From the NCBI GenBank assembly GCA_932521025.1, contig OW051473.1, positions 1,922,001 to 1,986,000 of the forward strand: a stretch of DNA of 64,000 nucleotides, given 5' to 3'. Both the position numbers and the translations under genes were made by a program. Below are positions 35,516 through 45,397 of this stretch, in pieces. Position 1 is the stretch's first letter. Every line of letters starts with the position of its first letter. The stretch is from Oscheius onirici. Lineage: Eukaryota > Nematoda > Chromadorea > Rhabditida > Rhabditidae. The notes beneath the pieces were generated by a model. It was given only the letters and a program-made list of their open reading frames with translations. It was not told the origin of the DNA and did no database searches.

Positions 35516-35984
35516 GTGATATGTCTATGTGATCAATAAAAATGTTGAAACAGTGAAGTTAGGGAAAGGGATTTATCCCAAAGCACAAGAACAGCCTAAT
35601 AGAAGCAGTAGCGCTTTAATCATGTGTTCTCTCTGCCCTTGACCATGAAGACATAAACTTTCCTGTAGACTCAATGGACTGAAGGCGTTTGTAAACAAAC
35701 ATCCAGTTGTCATTAATGCGCTTATCTCGGAACCTACTCAATTATATGTTTACCGACTTTTCCTATATTGTCATTTCAATGTTTTGACAGAAAAAGTCCG
35801 CAATTTCCGTACAAGTTGACAAAGTTAGAAAACTATAGCCTTTGGCAATGCGATGTCAACCTGAATACTCTGAGTTGGTCAGAGTTTAATAACTTCAAAT
35901 GTGTATCTGCCCGTCAATTTTTGCAAAACGCTTGTTAGCCGAAGGGTACTGCAATGACTGTACTTGGTAGCTTTTGATCTCATA
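35516..35984. other. spacer between array genes 4 and 5
   Basis: AT-rich; nothing beyond the 3' end of gene 4 is recognisable. Confidence 0.5.
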
Positions 35985-35994
35985 TGACTGACAG
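35985..35994 (+). promoter_or_regulatory. PBX-MEIS-like site of dead array gene 5
   Basis: TGACTGACAG, one mismatch to the consensus, 59 nt before the former start codon. The A-rich GGAAAAGGG patch follows. Confidence 0.45.
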
Positions 35995-36053
35995 CAACAA
36001 TTCATAGGAAAAGGGAGATATTTTAAGATGCCCAGTCAGCGCTTACTGTGCCA

Positions 36054-36596
36054 ATAAAACGTGGACTTCTACTGATCGCTTACTGTGCCTTCGTGCTAGC
36101 TTCCCAACACGTAAGGATCATCAATCATTGTGACTGGGATATTGAGGTAGGTTTAATGACGTCTTTAAAAATTGTTCAGCTCCAAGAGTTTCACAATGCA
36201 AGAAAAACGGTCTATAATTTCCCGGGAAGGGATATCTTTTGCAATTTTCTGAATCCGAAAGACGGGGATATCTCCTACTCCTACCGTCCTGGAGATGATG
36301 CTTTAATGACGGTAATTATCGAAACAAAGTCGCATTTGATCAATGGTTTAACATGCCCTTGTCGGTCACCCCTCACTGGAACGAGACTAGCCAAGAGATA
36401 AGCGGGACTGTGCTTAAGTGTGCAAAGGATCAATGCCCCGATGCTTCATGGACAGACGAGGGAATGCATCCAAAGGTAGTGAAAAACAAAGCTTATATAT
36501 AGATCGGTTCAGCTGTACAAAACGTTTGGAAATATCATGGAGATCCGTTATTGCTTCGACAGACCTATCGAAAACAAAGAGTGTCTCAAGAACTAA
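36054..36596 (+). pseudogene. array gene 5: dead thaumatin-like copy
   Basis: The three-exon plan is still visible (36054-36146, 36180-36475, 36513-36596), but at least two lesions break it. Where the 93-nt first exon of the sister genes starts with ATG, this copy has ATA (36054-36056). The second exon is 296 nt, not a multiple of three, because one base is missing near 36345 in the GLDFP-equivalent segment: LING is followed by FNMPLSVTP in another frame. A 13-nt direct repeat (CGCTTACTGTGCC at 36040 and 36077) marks a local duplication around the lost start, and the usual acceptor before the ATG is gone. Downstream, the coding remains fairly intact (GTVLKCAKDQCPDASW, MEIRYCFD), so inactivation is recent. 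Confidence 0.8.
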
Positions 36597-36970
36597 GAAG
36601 AACTTCTCTGGCTTGTCATAAAAATAAGTGCCGAAATAAACAGTAAAATGTATGTTTCATGTTTTTCTACATTCAATGCACTCCAGTTGTGAGATCCGAC
36701 TTTTTGTTAATTTATTCTCTTTTTCAAGTCTTCGATGAGGGCGACTGAACAATGACGGTCTTGTCCTCAGCGATCCGACATGTCGTGATGCAGCATGTTT
36801 CTGAACATAGTACAGTAAAATACTTCAGTGTCCGTTAATACCGTTTTCCGTATATCAGCTAATGTGTAGAAACAAGTTGGTCGCATGTGTGACATTGACA
36901 TCTCTCACAGTGACATATGAGAAGTTATTCCGTTCCATATCTTTAAAGATTGACATGTTGTAAATGGTTC
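36597..36970. other. spacer before array gene 6
   Basis: AT-rich spacer with a second weak AGATTGACA match near 36948; no gene. Confidence 0.5.
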
Positions 36971-36980
36971 CGATTGACAG
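36971..36980 (+). promoter_or_regulatory. PBX-MEIS-like site of array gene 6
   Basis: CGATTGACAG, one mismatch to the consensus, 77 nt before the ATG. Confidence 0.55.
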
Positions 36981-37057
36981 GCCACCGAATCACAGGAACG
37001 ATTAGAAAAGACCCTCTCAGTTTGGTTCCTTCTTTCCAACAATTTTCCCATTTCAGG

Positions 37058-37657
37058 ATGAAAACCTTCTTGCTACTGTTTGCCGTCGTTCTAGCCGTAA
37101 CCGGCCGTCAATGGGTGAAGATTCTCAATCAGTGCGACTATGATATCGATGTGGGTTTTAAACAAATAGGAAAACAGAGTCTTCTAGCTGATTGTAATCA
37201 GTGAAGAAGATCACGACCACCATAAGCTGCCCGGAAGAGGAATTTATTGCGAAGACGCGATTGCTGGAATATATCAGTTCTACGCTGCCGGGGAAGTCAA
37301 CATCACGGCTTACATTCTAACTGAGGATTACCCAAATCTGCATACCAGATATTGGATACTGGCCCAGGTTTATCATGAACCAAAGGTTGCCATTCGCCCC
37401 ATCTGGAACCTTGACGGCAAACAGTGTGGAGATGAAATCAAGTGCGACAGACTAGGATGCCCCGATGCTACTACCGATCCCTACTATCACTGGCAAAAGG
37501 TAGAACTGATTGTTTTCTATGTCTTAGTTTTCAGACACTTACGACCAAGGGAAAGGTAATGGAAATTCGATATTGCTATGACCAGATAATGGAAGATCTG
37601 CCATGTCCTCACCAGCCTCCGCCATCGCTCATGGAAAGCCGCGAAAATGACGACTGA
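37058..37657 (+). CDS. array gene 6: small secreted thaumatin-like protein
   Basis: The exons 37058-37150, 37188-37499 and 37535-37657 encode 175 residues. The signal peptide is MKTFLLLFAVVLAVTG, followed by RQWVKILNQCDYDID. The acceptor chosen for exon 2 (CTTCTAG at 37187) is the only one that keeps the frame; the nearby ATCAG is out of phase. It is the most divergent core in the array: no GLDFP, but KVAIRPIWN occupies the FPIRVTP position, then EIKCDRLGCPDATT and VMEIRYCYDQIMEDLPC. Together with genes 5 and 7 it forms a second subgroup ending in MEI-x-YC. A TTTCAGG acceptor abuts the ATG. Confidence 0.83.
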
Positions 37658-37955
37658 TTTGGTTAAGAAATAAACATTCGTTGCAATAATTGTCAGCAGA
37701 AATAGTTTTAGAGTTGCCCATTCACTAGACAGAGGTTGTTAATTTTGATAGGAGATATGCTTTCTCATCGCTTCCAGCTTCTTTTTTTGTAGTCGTGGGT
37801 AGTCGACTGGTATTCGCTGGTATGTTAAGAGACTCAATGGATGCACATAATTTGTGTCTTGTTTGGTAGAGTATTGTTTTTACACTGAGATAACCTTAAT
37901 AGCAATGAAGCTGAATCACAAACTTTAGAAACATAGGAGTGATGAGAAGTGGCTT

Positions 37956-37965
37956 TGATTGACAG
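37956..37965 (+). promoter_or_regulatory. PBX-MEIS site and TATA box of array gene 7
   Basis: An exact TGATTGACAG, 105 nt before the ATG, followed 10 nt later by a good TATA box (TATAAAAG, 37976-37983). This is the clearest promoter of the set. Confidence 0.7.
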
Positions 37966-38070
37966 CCGCTCATTCTATAAAAGCAGGGGCTCCATTGCAG
38001 CGCAATGTGAGCAGCTTCCTATCAACAGCGTTCTTTCTCTAGTTACAGTTATTAATGGCGGCTTTTCAGT

Positions 38071-38657
38071 ATGAAAAACCTTCTGCTTCTGACGTGGTGT
38101 GTTGCAGCTGTATCCGGCTACCAATATCTGAAGTTCTACAATCATTGTGAATTCGACATTGCCGTAAACTCTTGTTAGCACTTTTGATCACTACCAGAAT
38201 GTTTAAGATGATGATTATTGACGAGAACCGTCACAAGGACAATCGCACCCTGATTGGAAGAAACATTCACTGTGAGGCTTGCGATCTCGGTTCTTTCAGC
38301 TATCGTTTTGGAGCTATGGATCTTGTGATCGAGACAAAACCAACTTTTACCTATTACGGCATCTCTGCCGAAACGTTCGACTTTCCTATTCAAGTCCGCC
38401 CCGTCTGGAATGAAAACCGGAGAATCAGTGGAAAGAAGCTGAGATGCGATGAGTTTAAATGTGAAGATATTGCCTGGGATCTGAACGAGCTACCCCAAAA
38501 GGCAAGCTAGTAAAGTTAAAAAAACCAATTTTTGTAGATGCATATTACCAGGGGAGAAGCAATGGAGATTAGTTTCTGTTACGACACGTACATGGAAGAT
38601 CTCAAGTGTCCCGATTCAAACAAGCGTTCCAAGGAGACTCGGGATTACGAAGATTAA
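38071..38657 (+). CDS. array gene 7: small secreted thaumatin-like protein
   Basis: The exons 38071-38163, 38208-38501 and 38538-38657 encode 168 residues. The signal peptide is MKNLLLLTWCVAAVSG, then YQYLKFYNHCEFDIA. The core reads YGISAETFDFPIQVRPVWN, then KKLRCDEFKCEDIAW and MEISFCYDTYMEDLKCP. Seven mature cysteines are present, including an extra HCEAC pair. The second intron starts with GC (AAAAG then GCAAGC); no GT donor nearby preserves the frame. A TTTTCAG acceptor lies 1 nt before the ATG. It is the last array copy; the next 0.8 kb holds no further member. Confidence 0.85.
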
Positions 38658-39457
38658 TCATCCAGACATATCATCCAGACAATAAATGTTAATTTTAAAG
38701 AAAAAAACAGAGGCGAATGAATCAACATCACGTTGACGGACAGATGCCTTATCAGCCAGAGATAGTCGGGCACAGTAAGCGGGTTTTTTGACTGCAAAAG
38801 TATTCAGCTAGGGGGGTAAACCGAGGGAGCGGGTCTAGACTTTTTGATGGTTCATCTGAAACAATACATCTATTCTTTTAAAGTTTAACAGTGGCTGTGT
38901 GTAGCATTGGCCCAAGCAAAGTGAAATACGTTGACGGGGGTCGAATCCGCGACGCTGGAGGTGGCAAGTTGCGGGCGCAGCACTGCCATAAGAGTGCAAG
39001 TGGGTTTAGGTAAAGTTCACACGGGATATGAGATGCAACAGGCAGATAGCTCAGGCCATGCTGGCCCGTTTCCCTACTTGTCAGTTTGAGCGCATAGAAC
39101 AGACCAGGAGATGTCAGCAATTGCGTTACGAAGCTAATAGATGCTGAGCTGGGAAGGAATATGAACTCTCGTGCAAAATACATCCGAAAACAAAATGAAA
39201 TAGAATGTAGTAGTTCGGGAACATATCGATTATCAACATCACGTGGGTGACAGAACTGTCACACTTTTTAAAGTTTTTACTGACCATGAATGATGAGAGC
39301 TGAAAGAAGATTTCTAAAAAAAAATCTTTTGAACACCATTGATGTGCAACAAATTGATCTAGTCTCAGACGAGCCGCGTGGTCCTTTATGTTTCTCATAA
39401 TCTCGTCGAGTACTCTCACGATCTCAGCAGTTTGTATTCTTGTCCTATGATATTACC
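38658..39457. other. spacer with a tRNA-like remnant
   Basis: No protein gene is seen. A tRNA-like segment lies on the minus strand at about 38937-38995. Confidence 0.45.
38937..38995 (-). other. tRNA-derived remnant (Gly-like)
   Basis: On the minus strand, GGCAGTGCTGCGC followed by CTTGCCACC and GTCGCGGATTCGACCCC resembles the D arm, anticodon loop (GCC) and T arm of a tRNA-Gly. The 5' acceptor side is not recognisable, so this is at best a decayed copy or a tRNA-derived SINE head. Confidence 0.3.
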
Positions 39458-40580
39458 ATGATCGACTGCGCTCCTTTACAAAAAACTTATCAAGATGTAT
39501 ATTTCAAACTATTAACAACAATATCATACATCAGTCCAATACTGAATGTTTACGCAGTTTTCTGCATAGTCTCGTTATCCAAAGGACGGATGAACACATA
39601 TAAATGCTTACTCGCAATAAATCAGTGTATTGGGGGATCTCTAGATTCTGTTGTAAGATATTTTTCCTCTCTTTCACAGTATTTAAGATCAGTCGATTTG
39701 CTAAGCCAATTTTAATTTTGCCGTTTCCTGGTGGCTATGTTAACGGGTTTGTGACAACAAGATTCTCAAGTCACGTCTACGCCATTTCTGTATTCTTTTT
39801 GGCATGTACGTCTCAGGCCTTGGTCGTTCATCTTTTTGTATATCGCTATTTACTGGCTACGAATAGAAAATGTATACCATTTTCGTATAAAGTTGCATTA
39901 TTGGTGATTTACATAACAACGACCTATCCAGCACTGGCCTTTATATTAATATACGATACAGGTGAAGATACTTTCCGCGAGCTGAAACAAGTGAGTTTTG
40001 GAAGTACAAATTATCTCACGACTTTTTAATAAGAAATTACTAGAGATACAGCTGCTTTACCACTGACATTATGAACATTCCCGCTTTGTTGGTTTATGAT
40101 CGGAGAAAAGTCGTAATTCTCGTCGCTGTACCTCTCTCTTTTATCATTTTCACTATTGCTTTAACATGCTGTTCACTAATCATTTTGACCACAAGGGCTA
40201 TTGGTCGACACGCGTTCTCGAAGAAAACAGCCAGCTTACAAAGAAGATTTCTTATTCAGCTGTGTCTTCATGCAATTGTACCTCTTCTTTTCGTTCTACT
40301 TCCCGGCACAGCAGTTGTCCTCATCGTGGGAAGAGAAATATTTGACGTTCAAGGTATTTTCCCATCTATGTGATACTAACACCTTATTTTAGTTCCTGGT
40401 CTAGTATTACTACTTGCACTTTCTGTTTACGGAGCATTGGGAGCAGTTGTGTTAATTGTGCTCAATCCATCGTACAATGGCTGGCAACACATTATACGGA
40501 TCTATAGAAATGCAAAAAAATTAAAGGAACAAAGAGCAGTCAGAGACGTTAATATCCTAGAAACTGCTATCAAAGTATAA
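39458..40580 (+). CDS. serpentine chemoreceptor, Sri/Srh-like
   Basis: Four exons (39458-39652, 39706-39990, 40044-40353, 40393-40580) encode 325 residues. Start MIDCAPLQKTYQDVYF; helix 1 (ISYISPILNVYAVFCIVSLS) is followed by KGRMNTYKCLLAINQ, matching the Sri/Srh first loop. Before helix 3 comes ILPFPGGYVNGF, comparable to the P-x-FP-x-x-G-Y motif of these families. ALVVHLFVYRYLLATNRK is the end of helix 3, and NPSYNGWQHIIRIY the end of helix 7. Several acceptors are weak (CTAAG, ACTAG), but the frame is kept at every junction. No nonsense mutation was found. Confidence 0.82.
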
Positions 40581-40855
40581 ATAAATGAGTTTTTACTGAT
40601 TTTGTCAATTTGTCAAAATTTGTGCCGTTTCTTGGCCTTTAACATATGTTAACGTGGAAGGCATTACTGATCGCGACAAGTTTTCGCCTTCGCAACGTTA
40701 TCCGTATTACTACTTGTTCCAAATGCGGGTCCATCTTATAATCTTAAGTTGTTTCTTTCTAACAAATGCAGTGATCATAAAAAAGCTGTTTCGCCTTGCT
40801 GGAATTGATCCGGAAACAGGGTAGTTCTCCGTCGCTGCAGATACCAACCTTTAGA

Positions 40856-41104
40856 ATGCTCTGTGGCTGTTGTGGATGCCCGGAACCTCCACCTTCAACT
40901 CCTCCGTGTCCCTGCCAGTCAGTTTGAGATTATGTTGTTTGTTATTTAATCATTTTCAGCATGATGCCAAACTGTCCCTGCCAGGCACCTATGCCTCCTC
41001 CACCTCCTAAATGTACCTGCCCGTAAGTTTCTCGTTTCCTATCTTTATCCGCATCATTTTCTTTCAGAGGTGGACTCGTTCCTCCATTTCCATTTGCCAC
41101 TTGA
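40856..41104 (+). CDS. Cys/Pro-rich micro-protein, 53 residues
   Basis: Three tiny exons (40856-40917, 40960-41022, 41068-41104) encode 53 residues starting MLCGCCGCPEPP, with further CPC, CTCP and PPPPP clusters. Exon phases (2, 2) are all satisfied, and an acceptor (CTTTAG) lies 1 nt before the ATG. It has no signal peptide. Nine cysteines in 53 residues suggest a metal-binding, palmitoylated or disulfide-linked product. I do not recognise a named family. The spliced frame and the Cys/Pro pattern continuing over all three exons make it a credible gene. Confidence 0.65.
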
Positions 41105-41206
41105 TCGAGTTTTCTTCTTTATGATTATGTGAAATGAACCATTAAACTGTTTGTTCAACCGCTCCCTACTATCCCCGGACCCGCGGAATCTCCCATATCT
41201 CGTACA

Positions 41207-42333
41207 ATGTCCTTGACGTTTACCATTTCATCACAACAACACCTCGGCCACGCAATGCAGATAGTATGCCTTCTTTCCACTCTTGTTACTATTGCATTAG
41301 CTAATCCATTCGCCAGGTAGCTCAGTTTCACTACGTTTTTAGTCGGAACTATTATAGAGAAGCCGCTATTTTTGAAAAAGATGAAGAACAAAGTCTTGCA
41401 AGCAAGCTGAGCGATTCACTTTTCACATTGGTTAAACTACAACCTCAAGTGAAAGCTTTGGAGAAGAAAATGGATAAAAATAATACAGCTATTGAGCAGC
41501 AAATGGACTACGTTGACCTTGCTAGAGTTTGTTTCTTACTGTTTTGTTTGCAGTTCCTCAAAGCAAGCTCTAAGCCAGCTCAATATTCAACTATTCAATG
41601 TGTCCTAGGGTACAGATGTTTAGAATTTTGACTGCCGAAGAACATCCCTTCAGTTCAATTTTCTCCAAGTAGTAATGTTTTGATCCGTCGGTAATGTGGT
41701 CAACAATGGTAAAGAGTTCATACGTCCCAGCACAACTCTAAAAAAGCCAAATAAAGATGAAGAACAAAGTCTTGCAGTAAATGCTGCTTCAGCGTCGTTT
41801 TCAACAAATCTGACATGAACATTATTACTTCTTTTCAGAGGTTTGTCGACTCTTCAGAAAACACGACAACACTCGCTCTTAATTTCCTCCATCTCAATGG
41901 CCTCAACTACAGCAAAAGAGCTGTGAGTGCTCAAGAAGTTTTCAACATCCCTCAGAAAATGATTGTCGCCGAGCTGATGATGAGTATGTCTGGCGACAAA
42001 GGACAGGTGACATTCCGGCCGTCGCCAATGGCTACGCTTCATTTTCAGATGATTGAGATTTGCAATGACCTTGTCACCCATTTGAACGGCGTTCGCTGCA
42101 CCGTAATTAAACGGATTAATGAGGTGGTTGGGAAGATCCATGATAAGAGCCCAGGATACCCGAGAAGCATGCTCGAATTTCACGAGATGACCAAGTACAA
42201 ACTAGTTGTTCCCGTTGAGACTTCTACGACAGAAAAGCCGGTTAAAGCCACACGCATTCGAGATGAATGTGAACAAGCAAAGAAAAAGAATCTCTCTCGC
42301 CGACTACTAAAATATTTTTGTGGTTCGTATTAG
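41207..42333 (+). CDS. secreted 262-residue protein with coiled coil
   Basis: The exons 41207-41316, 41343-41526 and 41839-42333 give 262 residues. The second in-frame Met (41255) starts a better signal peptide, MQIVCLLSTLVTIALA. Mature residues include a heptad-like segment (LFTLVKLQPQVKALEKKMDK), then a region with NTTTLALNFLHLNGLNYSKR and EICNDLVTHLNGVRCTVIKR. The tail is basic. A 42-nt segment (42007-42048) could be a further in-frame intron. The long intron contains a 24-nt copy of exon 2 sequence. I do not recognise the family. Confidence 0.6.
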
Positions 42334-42835
42334 TTTCCAAGTAAATATTGACACCTCTTGTCTGGAGTTGTTTTCATTACTCCACTGATGATGTTTTTCC
42401 CTCGCTCCCACAGATGGTTTGCCGTTCCGGCAGCCATCTATATAGCGCTCAAGCAAAATGGCCCGTGATTATTCTGAAAGCATGCCGCGTAATTGATTGG
42501 TCTCGACGAGCAGTGAAAGCGGGCCTGGCAAAACTTTGCCCACAACGCGACCTGAACGACCGCACTCTCTCCCTCTCTCTCCCTCTTCATTTGGCTCTTT
42601 ATTGCCGCCTATACAGCTTTTTTCTTACTCCATCTTTTTTCGCAGCTTTTATGAGCCCTAGTGAGACCAATAAGGTCCTATATGAGTTTATATTTCCTGC
42701 TATTTCACCAGTTATACTTCAAACTATATCCTCTTACATTTTTCACCATTAAACATTCAAAAATTCCATTCTTACGTCCTAACCGCTTAACATTAATGTT
42801 TTTGTTTTTGAGTATCAGTTTTCAGCTCTAAGAGA
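42334..42835. other. no gene recognised
   Basis: Spacer between the 262-residue gene and the F-box-like gene; a CT-rich tract lies near 42560-42600. Confidence 0.5.
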
Positions 42836-44408
42836 ATGAACCATCACGAGGAGTTTGCAGGAACAGCTTTAAAATTGAAGTGAGTCTTTCATTTTTTTCC
42901 TTCTTCAAAACGACGTAACTAAATCGTTAAGTTTGGAAAGACCTGAGTAGCCGAAACGACCTCGCAATCTGTAATTTATTGAAAAATAGTTATCTAAAAA
43001 CTCTAGTTTCACTTTTTGGCCGACAAAATATTTCAAGCCAGATTAATTGTTCAGTATTCAGACAGTCATCATCAAAAATGCCCACTCTTCTCGACTACCT
43101 GGCCCCAAGCGACCTGTTGAAGGTGATGAAAAAGGTTGTTATCCATTCAAATTATGGTCATAATCAAAAGTTATTCAGATGAATCCGATAACCTATACGC
43201 GGACCAGAAGAGCTTCCAAAATAGTGAACCTTTTTGCAGAACGGCATATTCTCAACCCCACAATCAGGGCAGAAAATCATCAGTTTAACGTAACAAATCT
43301 GGTATAAGAGCTCTTATAAACTATCCAAAACCATTTTTAGATTGACAATCCGCGAAAAATGATGGTTTTGATTCAGACGATACGAAGTGGGAGATTCAAC
43401 CGCTACAATTTGGAGGACATGGATTTCCGCGGATTCGCTCTCACCACTCTATGCATACAAGATTTTGATTTTGGTTCAAAGGACGAATTTGGAGTGAAAG
43501 ATGTACGTCTTTAAATATTCATTTATAGCTTCTTGTTTTGCAGAATGGAAAAGAGGAACGGATTGTAAAAATAGCCGATTTTCTCATTATGCATGGATGG
43601 ACACAACTGACGATAACTCTGCCGGACACGATGATACCCATTGTAGAAGCCTTCAAAACCCCGCATATCATTCTGGACCGATGCTCAGAAGTTGACTTTG
43701 ACGAGATTTCACATGTCCAACTTGCTGAGAAGAAAATTTTCGGCATGAATGCAAACTACAATATTAGGGTAAACAAAATTTTGTCATTCATTTTTTACTG
43801 TATTCTCCAGATGTGGGCGGAAAAACGCATGGCTCCTGCGCGATATATAACTGTGATGGTCAAGTCTTACAAAGACGTGGAAGAGGCCACAATGGAGGAC
43901 AGAATAGTCGAAATGCAGAACTTGGTCAACCACGAAACATCTGAACTACCCCTTCTTCGCACATGTCGTGTTGTGGAATCGGAGTACTGCAGATTAAACG
44001 ATACAGTACGTTTTTTTGTTTTCTTTTTACCAACTCTACCAACTATAAAAGCTGTCGATTTAACAACATTTTGCCCGTTAACACTAGCTCCGGCTATGCA
44101 TTCTTTGAAATGTAACATGCAAAAAGTGAAATCCATTACTTGGGCGTAGATTTGTGGTTCAGCCGCACGACTAACACAAAATGGCTGAGACTGGTTGAAC
44201 ATTCCAAAAAGACACAATATTCTTTCAGTACGTCAAACTGTGGTCGGCAACCGTAGAACAAGATAACCGATTTGCTTCCTTTCTTTACTACATCATCAAA
44301 AGAAGAAGAATCACTCTCTACTCGCGGTTCTATCCACGTCTACAACAGGTCACGGCAGAAGACATAGCAACTTCATTGGATAGCTTTATTTACGAGGAAT
44401 CAGTATAG
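42836..44408 (+). CDS. F-box-like protein
   Basis: Seven exons (42836-42879, 43062-43134, 43179-43301, 43341-43502, 43544-43768, 43811-44005, 44229-44408) encode 333 residues. An N-terminal stretch (TLLDYLAPSDLLKVMKKMNP followed by TRTRRASKIVNLFAERH) has the leucine spacing of a nematode F-box, which would bind Skp1 and serve as the substrate adaptor of an SCF ubiquitin ligase. The remainder alternates beta-type stretches (KMMVLIQTIRSG, WTQLTITLPDTMIPIVEAF, YVKLWSATVEQDNRF), comparable in layout with the FTH/FBA-type C-terminal halves of nematode F-box proteins. Family assignment is moderate; the gene structure itself is firm because all seven exons join in phase. Confidence 0.65.
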
Positions 44409-44504
44409 TTTGTAATAGAAGTTTCACAGATAGATAAATGTTTGTTTTGCATTTGTTTTTGTTTGTTTCCAAGAGAATGACAAGTAGCTTTTAAAAAGTA
44501 AAAG

Positions 44505-44827
44505 ATGCAGTTATCCGAAAATGGGTTGATGTCAATCCTCGGTATGGGTACGTTTCTAGTTGAGTACGTGACATTTTTCTTACTGATTTCTGGGTGTTTC
44601 TCCTTGATCATCTTTTTCACTATTTTGTATCGTCCAGCGAGATCAGCTCCCAAAAACTCCTTGTCGAAAAGAAGTTTGACGAAGTTAGTCTTCAGAGGAA
44701 TATATCTTTGGCCTGCATCACTTGTGAGCTTTTGTTCCAGTCAATGTACTTTTCCGAGAAAACTGTCCTCCTGATATTACTTTCGATTCATAAAGTTCTT
44801 AATTTACCTCGTCACCGTCTCCTTTAG
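44505..44827 (+). CDS. doubtful small membrane-protein-like ORF
   Basis: A hydrophobic stretch (MGTFLVEYVTFFLLISG, continuing CFSLIIFFTILYR if unspliced) is followed in another frame by SSQKLLVEKKFDEVSLQRN and a second hydrophobic part. A 44-nt intron (44594-44637) would fuse them into 92 residues but removes half of the first helix. This is either a small gene or the first third of a decayed serpentine receptor. Confidence 0.25.
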
Positions 44828-45397
44828 CCTCTTGCTTCTTGTTTATGTACTTTTTCAGCAAAAAAGTCACCACCTTTTGTGGTTTCGAGCTCTCAGAATC
44901 CATGATACTCGAGTTCTTCAGGAATTTCTGCGGAATTCGTTAACATAATGTATGAAAGGAACTAACAAGAAGTAGCGAACTGACGACAGCATCACACATT
45001 ACAAAAGCTTGCACCGACATATCACAATAGCTATTGTAGTATCTTTGAATCACGATGGATTTCGATTTAAACCAGATTAAAAATTTTATACCTTATTGTT
45101 AAACACAGATTTAATCCTCAAGTAAAAAAGCTATGGACATAAGCTTCTTTGATGTTCAATTATCCTACTATTCCAAAATCTACTTCCTCCTAGCATATGG
45201 TTCGAATCCCCCGTCCAATTGTTTTCCTGAAGAGAAGATTATTCTGATTAGGTGATTGTGTTTGTTCCCGCACCCGTTGCCAGGAGAGACGGATTGGCCA
45301 AGCTGCTGCCCGGTATGGGTAGTAACAACACAGCCATTCTCCCTTTTTTGCCTTTGTTCAGTCCTTCTTATTTTTCACAAAAACTATTTTTCAGCTA
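44828..45397. other. no gene recognised
   Basis: Spacer upstream of the EF-hand gene; nothing supported. Confidence 0.5.

Noticed and set aside
31473..38657. CRISPR-like or satellite repeat
   Set aside because: The repetition is of diverged genes of about 1 kb, not of short identical repeats.
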